Assembly: GCA_935421135.1 (NCBI GenBank)
Contig: OW285187.1
Coordinates: 3,906,001 to 3,970,000 of the forward strand
Origin: Bugulina stolonifera
Taxonomy: Eukaryota > Bryozoa > Gymnolaemata > Cheilostomatida > Bugulidae
Direction of reading: 5' to 3'
DNA: 64,000 bases
Of this stretch, positions 46,956 through 60,300 are shown one piece after another (positions within the stretch are counted from its first letter, which is position 1; each line of letters opens with the position of its first letter). The notes under the pieces were generated by a model. It searched no databases, had not been told where the DNA came from, and saw only the letters and a program-made list of their open reading frames with translations. A program made the position numbers and the translations under genes.

Positions 46956-49900
46956 CTACCAGAAGTTATCCCCACCTACACTCTGTAGAAAGGTACTGGC
47001 TGACTCGATAACATAGATAGCTTTAGTCAGCTCATTCTACAAATAAGTTTTAGTAACAAATATTAACATTGCATTGTATCTCACTTGGGTCATATACATC
47101 TGTAGCTAGTTGTTATAATGTTGGTCTTGAAAAGATGACAACACCCTGATGCCGGTTTTTATGCCCAAATATACTTTTTCTAATTAAATTGTAATTGTTA
47201 AACCCAGAGATTCTGTAGAAGTATGGGGCCGAAACTAGCATAACACAATATGGAGACCTTCAACAGTGAATATAAACAGTGAATAAGGTCGAGTGCATTC
47301 GATGAATTAATCAATATTTTCAACTGTCTACATTTAAAGTCCAGGCCTAGATTATTGTAGCTACAGATGCACACACTGTACTTGCGCATGTACTACCATC
47401 ATACTAGCTAATACACTTGTCTACAGTTTGTATGTTATTTCAATCAACAAATCATTACAATGATGACAGGAAAAGTTGGGTTTATTCCAGTGTTAGTAGG
47501 GGACAGTGATAGTTGTGCTGGCATAGAACTAATTTTACATATCCACAAAATGTAGCCTGTACATTTACATAGGAATAGCTGAGTGAAGGTGTGATTGTTC
47601 TGACTTCCTCCAGCATGTACATGTAATTACTATGGAGTTAGGGACCACAGTGTACAGTACCCTTGTTCAAGTAGTATTTTTATCTCAGAACTTTGTAATT
47701 ATTTATACATCTAAATGCCAACACCATGGATTCCACTCTTTGTAAGATGTACATGTAATAGCTTTTTTAAAACAAACTTTGAAATCATGCCAACTTTCAA
47801 CTGGAGTCGCTGGCTCTGTGTTACACTAGCATGCCGTGTTATAAATTACTATGGTTGCTAGTAATAGAATTCATGAGAAATGAGTTGACATTATTGGTTG
47901 GATATTAATCGGTGCCTACTGGTGGGCTGGTACCACACCTAACCTATGATGCAAAGCCAACGAACCACAGAGCCAGCCTGCAAAGGTCATGGCTCCTCAC
48001 GTAGCCGAGCCTTAATTTTTTGTCAAAGCCACCCTGAGGCACAGACTTCCTATCATGAACTTTCTTGGCCATGTGTAATGCAAGGGCTAATAATCTTTTT
48101 ATTAGCGGTTTTCTATTTAACGTTTTACAGGAAAATAAAATTATATAAGAATTTTGTCTTGGCATTTTTTTTATACCAGCCTCCTCTCTTAATAAGTGCA
48201 ATACTCATGTACCTGAATAGTAGTTATCTTACCTTGACTATGTCCCAGGATGTGGTGTCATCCACTGCTATATCTTTATACAAAGAATCAATAATTCCAG
48301 GAAACGCTGTGCCAGCATAAGCATTGCTTGAACTAGGAGCAAATATCACATGTCTACAAAACAGAATAAGACACAAAACTTGCATCATGTTTGCGATTTG
48401 CCATTATCTAACCCTAGGATACATATATAAAATTATGTCACAAGCTGTATAAGGATCATTTTAAATCCAAAAATCTTTTTAAGATTTCAATAGAACCCAA
48501 GGCTAGAATTCACACATTTTTGAAAGCATTGAAATTCTCTGTATAAAAAAACGTCATACATGTATTTCACTTCCTGCTACTCAAGTGAAGACCTGTGGAT
48601 TACTTGAGGATAATCTACAGTTTACTTAATCCATAAGATACTTGACTTGCGATTACTTGAGAAATCTAAATTGTGAAATTGTGCTTGATTTACCTGAGGT
48701 GTGTGTTTTCTAGTACTCCTAGAGGAAACAAGAAAGATCTTTCTAGCAAGGAGAGCTGGTCATTAATCCTTCTTACTTCATATACACTGTTGAGCAAGAG
48801 AGTACATACAATGTACATATTGTAATTTAATCTGCATAACAGAAAGGCTGGCGTACTAATACATGTACAGCATATTCCAATGTATGTCTGAGAGAGGACA
48901 ACTACTTACTTTGTATAGTTAACATTTCTTGCTTTGTCATCAAAGTCTTTAGCTACCGATTCAAATTTATCTATTGCTGCCTTCAGCCGATCTGTAATTG
49001 TAAAATCTTCTTGTTAACATAAAGTTAACAGTTAAATGTACAACGTTTAATTAATTCTATGTAGCCTGTGTTCATGTAACATGCAACTATGCTTATGAAG
49101 GATTAGGAGGTGGCTCAGTGGATTAGAGCGCCTGCCCTGAGGCACGAATGCGCTGAAGGTTCAGGGTTTGAATCCCACTGATGTCTACTGACTACTGGGT
49201 TTTGGTACCACAGGTATGCTCCGACCTGCCTACAAGTGAGAGCGAAACTGGCGCAGTAATTGCAGCCTCGCCGATTATCTCATTGCCAGCCCATCGAGCT
49301 AGGCATGTGATCAAATATTCACCAGGAAAAAATGCTTATGCTCTTGCATAATAGATCACAACAATATTACAGGTATATGTAGCCTGCTTATTTATATGGA
49401 CAATATTCTTCAAGTCTCACCTAGAGAGCCTTCTAGATTCTTCACAGATAATCTTGTTTTGAAGACATTGTTGTCTAAAATTTCTTGGCAAGCACGTTGT
49501 AGCCTGGTAGCGTAGTCTTCAGTTTTGAACGGGATAATCACGGAGTCAGCAAGACTTCTCACCATTTCCGTCACAAATCTAGACACTGCCTGGTGGTAGC
49601 TAAATGTTGGATCAAAGAATTGCTTGACGTTTTTAAATGTGGCGTATGTTGTGTGGTAGAGAGGGTGGGCATCCTCCTATAAACAAACAAACTCATAAGA
49701 AGTTCACAATGGTTGACAAGTTCATAGCACAGTATTATGTTAATGGAATGCATTATTCGATTACTTTGGGAGTTCTCCACTCCTGACGATGAGTGAAATA
49801 CTTATGGAATACCCATTTCAGTTCAAAGCTAGGTGGATAAAAGCTATTTGCTTAGAAGATACTGCATACATCAGAGAGCTGAATGTTTCCAAGGTATCAA

Positions 49901-52900
49901 CTTACTAGTTTCAAGAGCTATTCTAAATAATAAACAAAGAGAATATCTTATTTGTACTTGCCCAAGTTCTATTTCCAGAACCAGTAAATGAGATATCAGC
50001 CGTAGGTATACCAGTGTAATGGTAGAAAGTAGCATCATCAGACCCTGCATCAGCATCATGAATTCTACAAGACAATGATTGTGCCACTATTAATGGGGCT
50101 GTGACAGGTGAACATATACCACTATTAATGGGGCTGTAACAGGTGAACATATACCACTATTAATGGGGCTGTGACAGGTGAACATATACCACTGTTAATG
50201 GGGCTGTGACAGGTGAACATATACCACTATTAATGGGGCTGTGACAGGTGAACATATACCACTGTTAATGGGGCTCTGACAGGTGAACATATACCACTAT
50301 TATTGGGCCTCTGACAGGTGAACATATACCACTGTTATTGGGGCTGTAACAGGTGAACATATACCACTGTTAATGGGGCTCTGACAGGTGAACATATACC
50401 ACTATTAATGGGGCTGTGACAGGTGAACATATACCACTGTTAATGGGGCTCTGACAGGTGATTTACGTGCATGAAAGCTCAGCTATACGAGACGCCGTTT
50501 GTTCTCTTTTGGCCAGCAGAGCTTCCGTTGTAGAGCAAATCTTCGAACCGTTAGTTCTGGTATGCATCACGGAGCACTGTTGTGATTGGTTAACATTAGA
50601 TATAACAGCTCCAACAATATAATTTATTAGAAAGAAGCTTTGGCTATTGGCTGGATATTAATCAAGGCCACAGGTGAACTGGTACTATAAAGCCATGTCA
50701 ACCAACAACAAAAGCTGTTCCACGAAAGCCTTAATCAATGCAGCCTATGTTATTCAGACTAGCGGAGTTGGTTAGAAAGTGCGGAGTTGTGCGCTCATGC
50801 CGGAACTCTTGCTCTACACCGTACATGCATTTTCGAGTCTCGTAATAAAATAGAAATTCTAATAGATGGATAGCGTATAAACATGCATGTAAATTAAACT
50901 TAGTGTACGTGTACGTCTAAGCTATCGGACACCCTCTCTTATGATACAACTATTTTTAGTAAGTAATGTACCTTGGCTTCTCTACTGCGGCTGCCGCTTG
51001 TTCCACCTCCAACCACACATCATAAATAGTTTTGCCAGTGACATTTGGGTAGGGAACCTAAGGCAGTAATTTTAATTTAAAGCTATAATCACTAATCTGT
51101 TATGATATGCTGCACTATGCCTGTACATTCTATTTGAGCTCATTCAGTTGTTCAGTAAAGCAGTAGTTACACTGATACACACAGCATATATACATAATAC
51201 ATGTATACACACTCACAAGTTTTGCTGTTTCATAGAGGACATTGTGAAGTAAAGGAGACCCATCAGCTATGAACTCCTCCGGCAGCAGTACTGGACTATC
51301 CAAGTTTATATAAGCTACAGCTCTAGCCTCTAGCACAGTCCTTAGATTCTAGTGGCAGGTTATAGTAGCTTTAGGATTTATGCATACATAAATTTATGTT
51401 TAGAAGTTAGCTGCCCATACATTGCTCCTAACAGCAATGCAGTCAACAACCAGTATATACATGTATGTAGTTTTAACAGTACTATTACCAAGTCTCACAC
51501 CGGATATGCATGAATTAACTCCCACATGCGCAACATTAAATTCAATGATTTTATATAGCAGTAACTATAACACAGTAATACAGTAAGCTACATGCTACGC
51601 AAGTAGAGCACACCCTGTATGTATGTACCAATATCTGACACTTAGCTAAGATACAGTTTGCTATAGTTACATCATCTCACCTCCACAAATTCACTAGATC
51701 CTATGAGAGCGTATTCTTCAGCATCCCATAAACAAAAGATTATCGTTCTTCTTGGGCGCCAGCCTGTTTAATCAACAATAACGGTGTATACATGTACATA
51801 CATGTAGTATTAAGTACATGTATAGCATGTATTGTACTGTATGCCCATGTTCATTGTATACACATGCACGTATGCATTTATTGCACTACATGTATGTACA
51901 TGAGTAGTATGCATGTACATGTCTGTGTCTGTGTGTGTGTGTAACGTGTAGTTGTACACATGTACATGTACACTGTTTATGTAAACGTAACATTTATCAC
52001 CAAGATGCACAAATAGTGCAATATTATAATGAGTTGATTCTTAGCTATGAAACTAGCGTTTCACGCCGCAGATACAATTTATACCTTACCTGTTTGCAAA
52101 AGTTCAGCATAAACTCTGGAAGTTTCTAGAACAGCTATTGTACCACTGAGAGCATCGGTAGCTCCAAACATCCACGCATCGTAATGATTCCCCAACAGAA
52201 CGTATCTATCTGCAACAGTACGATGTTGCTTACCACATGGAAGATTGTCTGGGGATCATTTATATACATTGTATGTATTATTATGTTGTGATAGCTCAAG
52301 GAAGGACAATTCTGACCAAGCAGCCTTTAGTACATGTCATCATGATTACATGAATTTAGGAAACAGCCGTGGCCGATGAACATGTTGCAATAATAATATT
52401 ATGTAATACTAGCTAGCTTACCTGGCTCCACTGCTCCTTCGATGATACCAAACAGATTAGCAATATCTTTTCGTTCTTCTTTATTATTATTGATTATACG
52501 TATTTTCCTGGATAGAGTAAAAATAGCCTATTTTTACAGAGCAACACAATATAAAGTATGATAACCTGTGCTCAATATAATTGCTTACATACATCATATT
52601 AACTATGAAGCCATCCACTCATTTAGAGCAGATGTTAATTCAAACTGCAAAATAACTTTTCTGTTAGAGGCATCTGTTATAGAACACAGAGGCAAGTACC
52701 TGTTGGTACATCACAGTTTGCATGATGAGGTCATGCTCTTGCCAACAACATTGGTGCTAGCATCTGTCAGTTGCCTAAGTAGAGATACTGAAAATAAACT
52801 AACTTTCCATCTGGCAACAGGCCACCGATCTTGTACTGTACTCCTTTAATGCTGCCTCTCCACTTCTCTGGAACCACCACGTTATCTCCTGGTACATTGT

Positions 52901-55900
52901 TCAGGAGCAGCAAGAACTTCTCTGCATCTTCATATCCCATTGGCTGTGTTGGTATACTTCTTAATACTCCCTCTGCCCTCACCTGATCAACTGTTCGTCT
53001 GAAGGGGTAATCTATAGCATATATAGTTTTAGACAATTGGTCTGAAACTGCAATCATAACCAGTTTTGACTGAAGCTTTTCTGTAAGCTGCGGCAAGTCT
53101 AACTATCACTGAATGAGTAAATACATGTACAAATAAAGGCATACCTTTCGAAGGATATCCAGGAGTAAGTGGATCTCCATTGTAGCCTGTGGCAACAGAT
53201 CCTCTCTGAGCACCACTAGGGGGCAGGAACCGAGTATTGGGAAACGTCCCGGCATATGTAGCATTAGTTTCAGTTGGTGGAGCATAGTCAAATGGGTCAT
53301 TGTATATTATAACTCCAACAGCACCTCTATCTTCTGCATGTTTTACCTAAAAGGTAAACGCTGAAAGAGGGTTTGGGCCATGAATGTGGGGGGCGATTGG
53401 TAGCACTTGTTTCTGCAGCAGCTATCCGATTTAGCATTGAGGTGATACATGCACTGAATACTAACCTTGTTGCCCCTAAATATCTTGCCATATCTACAGA
53501 TAACTATAGCATCGGTTAGAGAAATCTGCCCCTCAACTTGCTGAAAGTCCCTGTCTGTACAGTAGTTGAGGTAGTATATCTTAGAGCTCTACAGGGAAGA
53601 GGAACCATGGGACTGGTCAGCATTATGTGTAACATCACGTACATGATATATTCATACACATGTATTGTGTATATACAAAGTACATTTACACGTGTTAGAT
53701 ATATGCTTGTAGGTACATGGATTACTTGAAGGTATGAATTAACTACAGGTAATTATTATATGTGTATTATGTTAAATGAATTCATGTAATCGTGATCTCA
53801 CACCAGCTTATACTCATCGGCGTGACCAGCCCCTGGCAGCTTGCACTGTCAGGTGCCAGTGCTGGCCAACTCCCTGTGAGAAAGGCCCAGATGACACGGC
53901 CTTTTTAGCAGGGGTAGAGGAGTTGCCTTGAAGCCATGCTGGCTTGCATGACCTCAAAGACTTTCATATGAAGCACAGGAGCAATTGTGGCTGCATCCTC
54001 TTCCTAACACCACCGTGACCGGGATTCGAACCTGGAACCTCCAGCATGAAAGTTCAGCATTCTAACCACTCGGCCACGGCTGTTTCCTAAATTCATGTAA
54101 TCATGATGACATGTACTAAAGGCTGCTTGGTCAGAATTGTCCTTCCTTGAGCTATGACTTCACGTGTAGATTTATTTGGTAAGTTTGAGGAAAGTTTCAA
54201 ATATTGGTTGATGGTTTAATATTGGATAATGTACAATCTAGCAATTTCTATTGTACAATGTACATGACTACATGTAGTATCAACTAAATAATTCTTATTT
54301 TATCCAAATACTCCCCGATGTATAAGTCGCATCAGGAAGTATTAAGCTGCTGTACCTCCACAATTCCATTCTTAGCATAAGCGTTGAAGGGGGGAATAAC
54401 TCTAGCATTCTCCTGCACAGGGTCTAATACTTTCTCTTCTGTTTTACATGTATATGTAACTGATCCATCTCCCGCTAGTATTTCAGCCTAAAATTTGACA
54501 TCACGCACATTTGAACCTCCATAACTTTGCCAGTAAGAGCTCTATTGGAGAAACATCAAATGTCAACTGAATGTCCACTTGACCTGTCCCCCCTCAACCC
54601 CTCTCTAACTGCAATCAGTGCAATAACCAGTGCCCCAAGAACTTGTAGATCAACAATATGAAATCTTTACTTTAGCTTGATAGATACTACATGTAAGGTC
54701 CACTAATGACAACTGCACTAGTATTTATCACAGCTCTCACAGCATATTAGCATAAAAGATTAAAATCAAATCAGTATCAAAGTTCAGAAAGCCACTGGCC
54801 ACACTGTCAAAGAATCCCCAATAAATCACTCGAATTATAAAATTTATATAAATGTACTTATGAAATTTATACACTCTCCAATTATTCATATTTCTCAGCA
54901 ATTAAAGTTTCATGACCAGACAACTACTGTACCTTGTTCCTATTGTCCTTGTCACCAGGATATGATAGCAGTACATTATAGCTATCTTTGTATGTTTTAA
55001 ATCCAAAATCTTTCCACCTCTGTTCTATCATGTTAGCAATTGCTTCATTTTCTGGGGAGCCTGCCAGGTGTGGCTTAGAGCTCAGCTCTCTATATTAAAA
55101 TAATATTAGCCAGGGCTGTGCACAATATTTGAGTGTTGTCACCCCTGCAATGCTTACAACCTCAAAGTTATGAAAAATTATATACACTGTAGATGGGTAT
55201 GAATTCCGATAAGTGAAGTATTAAGATTAGATAACAGTATTGGAATAACAAATTAGTCTGCTATTTACAAAAGGCAGATTGCAACATGCTCTGTAAATAA
55301 AGTATCAGTCCCTGGTTTATGTAGTCTGTGTATGCCCAACTCTCTGACCAGAAGTCTGTCTGGTTAGAGTACAGATCGATACCATTGAAAGCTGTGGTTT
55401 GTTTCTGAACATGTGTATGTAGCAGTAGCTAGTGTTGAGAGATGCTTTAGTAGCTAATTACTAGTTACTATGCCCTGTGTTAGAGACAAATCTACTGATA
55501 GGGGTACAGTGAGGAAGCATTCGGCAAATTGGTAGTCGCATTTGGTAACTGGACATTTTGTAACTTACTTGCAGTGTTCTTAGCAATTGAGTTACTAGAT
55601 AGTCATGTACAAAGTATTAACTTACCGAAATTCGCAAAGGCAAACTGTCGGTTCCAGAAGCACATAATGATACAAATGGGTATCAACTATAGCAAGTTAG
55701 TTGGAATTGATATACATGTAGATCACATCTATTGTATAAACCAAGCTTTTGTTTTTGGAAGAGCTACTATAGATTCTTTTGAGTCAAATTAAAATCAAAT
55801 TAAACAATTTTTAAGTCTGACCATATAATATGACTTCACAATTCAAGCACACCTATTCCAAGTAAATGCAATGTACACTGTACATGTACATTTGTGACTC

Positions 55901-56536
55901 TCATGCCTAACCTAAACCATTTGAATAGTGTGAGAATGTGATGGTACATTGACTAGTATCCAACTCTGATTTACAACTAACAGACACTTTGATATACAGA
56001 CACCTCTACTTCCCATGGCCATAGGATTATGATTTTACCTCAAATCTTTTTCCATTGCGGTGGCAGATGTCCTGGCGAACAAAAACTCCCTATTCCTAGC
56101 ATCACGGTTGGCATCTGGCTTCTCTTGGTTCTGTGAGGAGGTAGAAGGGGTGGGAGTCTTTGGTGAGATAGATCCATTGTCCACAATATTAGTACTCTTT
56201 GTAGCAAAGTGACCAACTATTCCACCCAGTATTAGTCCTGCAGTTTAACGAACAAAGTCTGTCATACACTTGCTACCTAGTTATCGACATCATGCATCTA
56301 CATTGTATTTCCTCCACATAGCCATAGCTCCCATGGCTCTGTTTACAGCACAGTGCTAGAGGAAGGATGATCTAACAGTACATGAGATGGTCATTTTTTG
56401 TGAAAGTTGTAGATAACATAGCTACAAATAGTAGACGTTACACTTTACCTACAGGCTACAGTTTACAATGTAGCATTCCCTTACCTGCTGCTAATCCACA
56501 CAGACTAAACAAAATTATCACAGTTTTAGTCTGCAT
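46956..56536 (-). CDS. NAALADase / glutamate carboxypeptidase II-like M28 peptidase, paralog B (771 aa)
   Basis: Same architecture and exon plan as paralog A, clearly diverged. Exons: 56485-56536, 56039-56237, 54933-55089, 54356-54487, 53466-53588, 53145-53346, 52804-53011, 52422-52507, 52090-52209, 51681-51763, 51217-51348, 50972-51057, 49962-50064, 49421-49676, 48910-48991, 48694-48786, 48233-48353, 46956-47036; total 2,316 nt. N-terminal membrane anchor [13 protein letters not shown] + [10 protein letters not shown], Pro/Thr/Ser stalk, PA domain ([18 protein letters not shown]), M28 core and dimerisation domain. Zinc ligands and catalytic Glu are kept: GNHYDAW (Tyr for the usual Arg), [30 protein letters not shown]. 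The exon ending at 49962 needs a GC donor (TGG|gcaagt) to stay in frame. The segment after [14 protein letters not shown] has its own sequence, so specificity may differ from A and C. Confidence 0.95.
47830..47945. repeat. Fragment of an unnamed dispersed repeat
   Basis: The words attggttggatattaatcgg and ggtgggctggtacc resemble 50645-50690 (attggctggatattaatcaa ... ggtgaactggtac). Family and ends are undefined. It lies in an intron of gene B. Confidence 0.4.
49098..49331 (+). mobile_element. tRNA-derived SINE, family 2
   Basis: The head has A-box GTGGCTCAGTGGATTAGAGC and B-box GGTTTGAATCC. The body differs from family 1 (ctactgactactgggttttg ... agcgaaactggcgcagtaat). It is flanked by the 9-bp direct repeat atgcttatg at 49089-49097 and 49332-49340. 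It lies in an intron of gene B. Confidence 0.85.
50083..50462 (+). repeat. 35-bp tandem repeat, about 11 copies
   Basis: Unit ccactattaatggggctgtg followed by acaggtgaacatata, with recurring variants (ctgtta for ctatta; gctctgac or gctgtaac for gctgtgac). It lies in an intron of gene B. No unique spacers, so it is not a CRISPR array. Confidence 0.95.
52291..52376 (+). repeat. 86-bp inverted repeat, left arm
   Basis: Identical over 86 of 86 bp to the reverse complement of 54070-54155. It begins atagctcaaggaaggacaat and ends with the first bases of SINE family 1 (cagccgtggccga). It lies in the intron between exons 52090-52209 and 52422-52507 of gene B. Confidence 0.95.
53797..54089 (-). mobile_element. 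tRNA-derived SINE, family 1, copy 2
   Basis: On the minus strand: tRNA-like head (ccgtggccgagtggttagaa, B-box GGTTCGAATCCCGG) and the same body as 22661-22958. It is flanked by an 18-bp target duplication with one difference, aattcatgtaatcgtgat (53779-53796) and aattcatgtaatcatgat (54090-54107). The head looks derived from a tRNA-Ser or tRNA-Leu. It lies in an intron of gene B. Confidence 0.92.
54070..54155 (-). repeat. 86-bp inverted repeat, right arm
   Basis: Partner of 52291-52376. It overlaps the 5' end of the SINE copy and its upstream flank, including the target duplication. Confidence 0.95.
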
Positions 56537-57343
56537 GGTCACTGGTTTCCAGAGTGAGTACTTGAGTACTTGTATCTATTCCCTTGCCTTAGATACTGCA
56601 GCTACTTGTACATTGCATGGATTTAGTGAGACACAGTAGTATGTGCTCTACTTTTATATTAGTAAGATGAAGAAGGGGGGATATCTAGCCTCCCACTTCC
56701 TATGTATACTATAGATTCTACATAGTACATGTAGATTACACAGTTACAAATAGCAGACGTTGCATTTTTCCTCCTTTACTATGTATTGTGTTATATTATT
56801 ATACATGACTACGACCTGTCACAGCCATAAATCATGGTGTCCCTAATAATAAATTCCAGCATTTCATAGGGAGTAAAAACTACTTTGAATTTGAAAATGT
56901 TTTAACATGCATGAAATAACAACATGTGTACACAGAGCAGGCAACTCCAAGTTTACAAGTAGTAACTGTGGAATTAAGGAGATATCCAGTTACACAGTGA
57001 CACGCTCCGGTTTTGTACTATATACACGTGTACCATGATGTACTACTACAGTAAACAAATGTGTGTATGTGTACAATGATGTACCATAATGTACTACTGC
57101 AGGATAATGGATGTGTGTGTGCGTATAATGTGTGCAGAGTGATTTGCAGAATGCAGTATAAAATAATTTATTTCATGTCCATACATTGTAGCCTAAAACC
57201 GTTCTGTTTGTACAGCCTACACAATATACATGTATAATAATACTACTGTGTAGAGGATACATTGTATAATAGACTTATATGAGAAGTAAAGTTTCTCCTT
57301 CAGTGAATAATTTTTCACGTATCACATTCATCCTTGTTGTAGC
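56537..57343. other. Region between genes C and B; promoter side of B
   Basis: Only 0.8 kb separates the start of B from the stop codon of C. No gene or clear repeat. TACATGTA-type words and a GT-rich patch near 57040-57125 are present. Confidence 0.5.
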
Positions 57344-60300
57344 TTAGATGATACAATCAACAGTGACTGCTTTGGTGGCAGATTCAATTGTGTAAATGGC
57401 CTTCGTAAGCTCAACCTATAAGCAAATGGATAATCATAATTATTCATGTAAAAGGAACATTAGTGTAACATAGAATAGGTTGGACAATATACTAACTGTA
57501 AAGTGTGTACTGATCATACCTTGACCCTTTCCCATGCTGCATCATCATTGTCTGCTATCTTATACAAGGCATCAGAGATCCCTGGGAAGGCAGCACTTGC
57601 ATATGCATCATGAACTCCAGGAGCAAACACTACATGCCTGTAAAGGTATGGTAGACCAGCTACATATAACATAATGGCATTCTTGCATGTATATCTACCA
57701 AATAGGGCAGTAGATCACATAATGATTGTGTATGTATGTAGACTGTGTACCTAATATATTTCCTATCCAGAATACCGAGAGGGTAGAGGAAGGACCGCTC
57801 TAGTAGAAATAGCTGATCATTGAACTTTCTGATTTTATTCCAGCTACAAATAGGGAATCATCAGTCAAGTATATTCTATTAATATCAAAGTTTAGCTGAG
57901 AAATACATGTATACAGTATATACAGTATCTTATTTCAATAATGGACAAGTTCTACGCCAGTAATTTGGCGGAGCCATTTTATTTTCGTTGATCATTCTTA
58001 AGCTATTATAGTTTATAACTATTGAAATTTTTGCAATTAGTGCTAGCATGACAGACAGCATTATAACTGAACTTACCCTGCACCACTGTTAGGTAAGGCT
58101 CTGACTGCTGCATCAAACTTCGTGGCTTCCTCTCCAAACTTAGCAATAGACTCAGATAAATAGTCTGCAGTAATTAAGAGAAGTATATTGATACTAGTAA
58201 TGTTGTAAGCTGCCTAAATAATACAACAGTTGTATTATTTAGGCAGCTTACAACATTACTAGTATCAATATACTTAACTGTAAGGACTTGAATTAAATAC
58301 TACATAGTATGACTAGCACATGTATAACATGTGATACGTCTCCCATGACATACATTGTACATGTACAGGTTACTCCTATACAATTTAAATCTTCGCAGAA
58401 TTTCAGTTGCCTCTAATTTCCCGTCCGTTTATCTCAATATGCTTTTAAAGCATGTAGTTGCTACCGACCTAAAGACTGTGTAAGACTTCCATCTCCATGA
58501 TTGGCCAGTTTTGTTCTAACTTTATCATCAAGGACATCATAGACCTCTCTCAGTCTTATAGCATAGTCATTGGTAACAAAAGGAATCATCACAGACTCTG
58601 AGATGTTTCTGGTGAGTTCCAGGAAATACTGAGCCATCGCTTTGTGGAAGACAAAGTTAGGATCAACAAATCTTTCTACATTCTCAAAAGTGTCGTAAGA
58701 CGTGTGGTAGAGGGGATAGTATGAGGATATGTTTGTTGTTTTCTATAACAAAACAGAACAATGTTATCATTGTTATAGCGTAATGAGTGCATTCGTATAG
58801 CATGTACATGTACTGTATATGTGCAACATTCAGGTGGAGCACTTTCACTCAGATCTGGGTGAAGAAAGCAGTTTATCTTCATGGCTGACTTTACCTTCTA
58901 CCTAACACATGGCTACCAGACCACTATGTCTAAACCACTATACTATAGCAATTAGACAACTTTCTTCTAGAAAAGGAAGAATCGTGGTGACTTCTTGGCT
59001 GCACTAGTTAGACTATCTGGTTTCCCCAATCCATGTATAAATATAACGATGATACAGCCATATTGCCTATGTTGTACCAATATTATAGAACTCTACTATT
59101 ATTGCTATTTTGAGCCCAGTATCTTATGACATGCAGTCAGTGTTTCCCTGCTTCAGTATATATACATGCACATGTATATAAAAACATGTACATATTGTAT
59201 TAGCTTACCGTATTATAGTGATATACCATGTCCATGCTGGTAATTCCATGGCTGTGATAGAAACCAGTGTGGTCAGAATCTGCACCCAAGTCTCCAACTC
59301 TGTAACCAATACGTGACATGTTATATATGCCATATTTATGACACGAGAGACATGCCATACGTGCATATCTATGATCCGAAAGATATGTCATACACGCAAA
59401 TCTATGACACAAAAGACATGTCACAAATGTGTATCTATGACCGGTCAACTTAGGTATAAGAGAGAGGGAGGCATCGCCAATCATGTACATCTACATGGGT
59501 TGTACTTGATAGTTGACCTGCATTTGTGTAAAACAGGCTTCGCTAACCAACTACGCACAAAGAACTCTCTTCAAATTTGGCCATGAGGTTATAGTTTACA
59601 TTGTTTGCAAATATAGACAGAAATATTATGCATAAGACAACTTTAGGATTGAATAAGATGTTACTCGTTATTGCAAACGGATAATTATTGTAGTTTGACT
59701 GATTTGAAGCTTACTTTGGCTTCGCATTTGGATTGCTTGAGTTAGCACTCAGTCTGAACCATTCATCATACATCGTCTTTCCAGATATATCTGGATGGTC
59801 TACCTGGTAGGGATATAGAATATATCATACATGCTTACTGTACGGATTTGAGCATGTCAGAAAAGAATATCATCTTTGTATTTCGTGTTTGACTCAAGAC
59901 TATCAGAGATGAACCAGTGTGACATGCATGTATGGCTATGAGCATTTAGACACAATTAAGTGTTTACAAGTGAGAATTCTACTAACCAGACGTGCCGTGT
60001 CGTACATGAGTTGGAACATAAGGGGAGAAGCTGCTGCTAAAGGAACTTCATTATACACAACTCCACTGTCACAGTTAAGGTAAGCCACTGCTCTCTCTCC
60101 TAGTATAACTTTCATATCCTACAGGAAAACCAAGTTAGAGATGCAGCAAGAAATGAAGCAATTATATTATGTTGATTGCACGAGTTACCAACTCAATGAT
60201 TATTATAGCAAGGTATTACATACATCCAGCCATTCCATTGAACCAATGATGGCGTATTCCTCTCCATCCCAACTGCAGAAAATTATAGTTCTTCTTGGCT

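Noticed and set aside
47944..48201. 85-codon minus-strand [19 protein letters not shown]
   Set aside because: Sits in a gene B intron next to a dispersed repeat. I could not recognise a transposase or other family in it.
49871..50150. Overlapping minus-strand ORFs near the exon at 49962-50064
   Set aside because: Only the frame [15 protein letters not shown] is homologous to the peptidase. The others are shadows.
50083..50462. 35-bp repeats resembling a CRISPR array
   Set aside because: Units abut directly without unique spacers, the DNA is animal, and there are no cas genes.
59200..59490. Extended ORF upstream of the gene C exon 59209-59299
   Set aside because: The extra part is translated intronic tandem repeat. 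A normal acceptor (ggttacag) marks the true exon start, and gene A has the same exon length.
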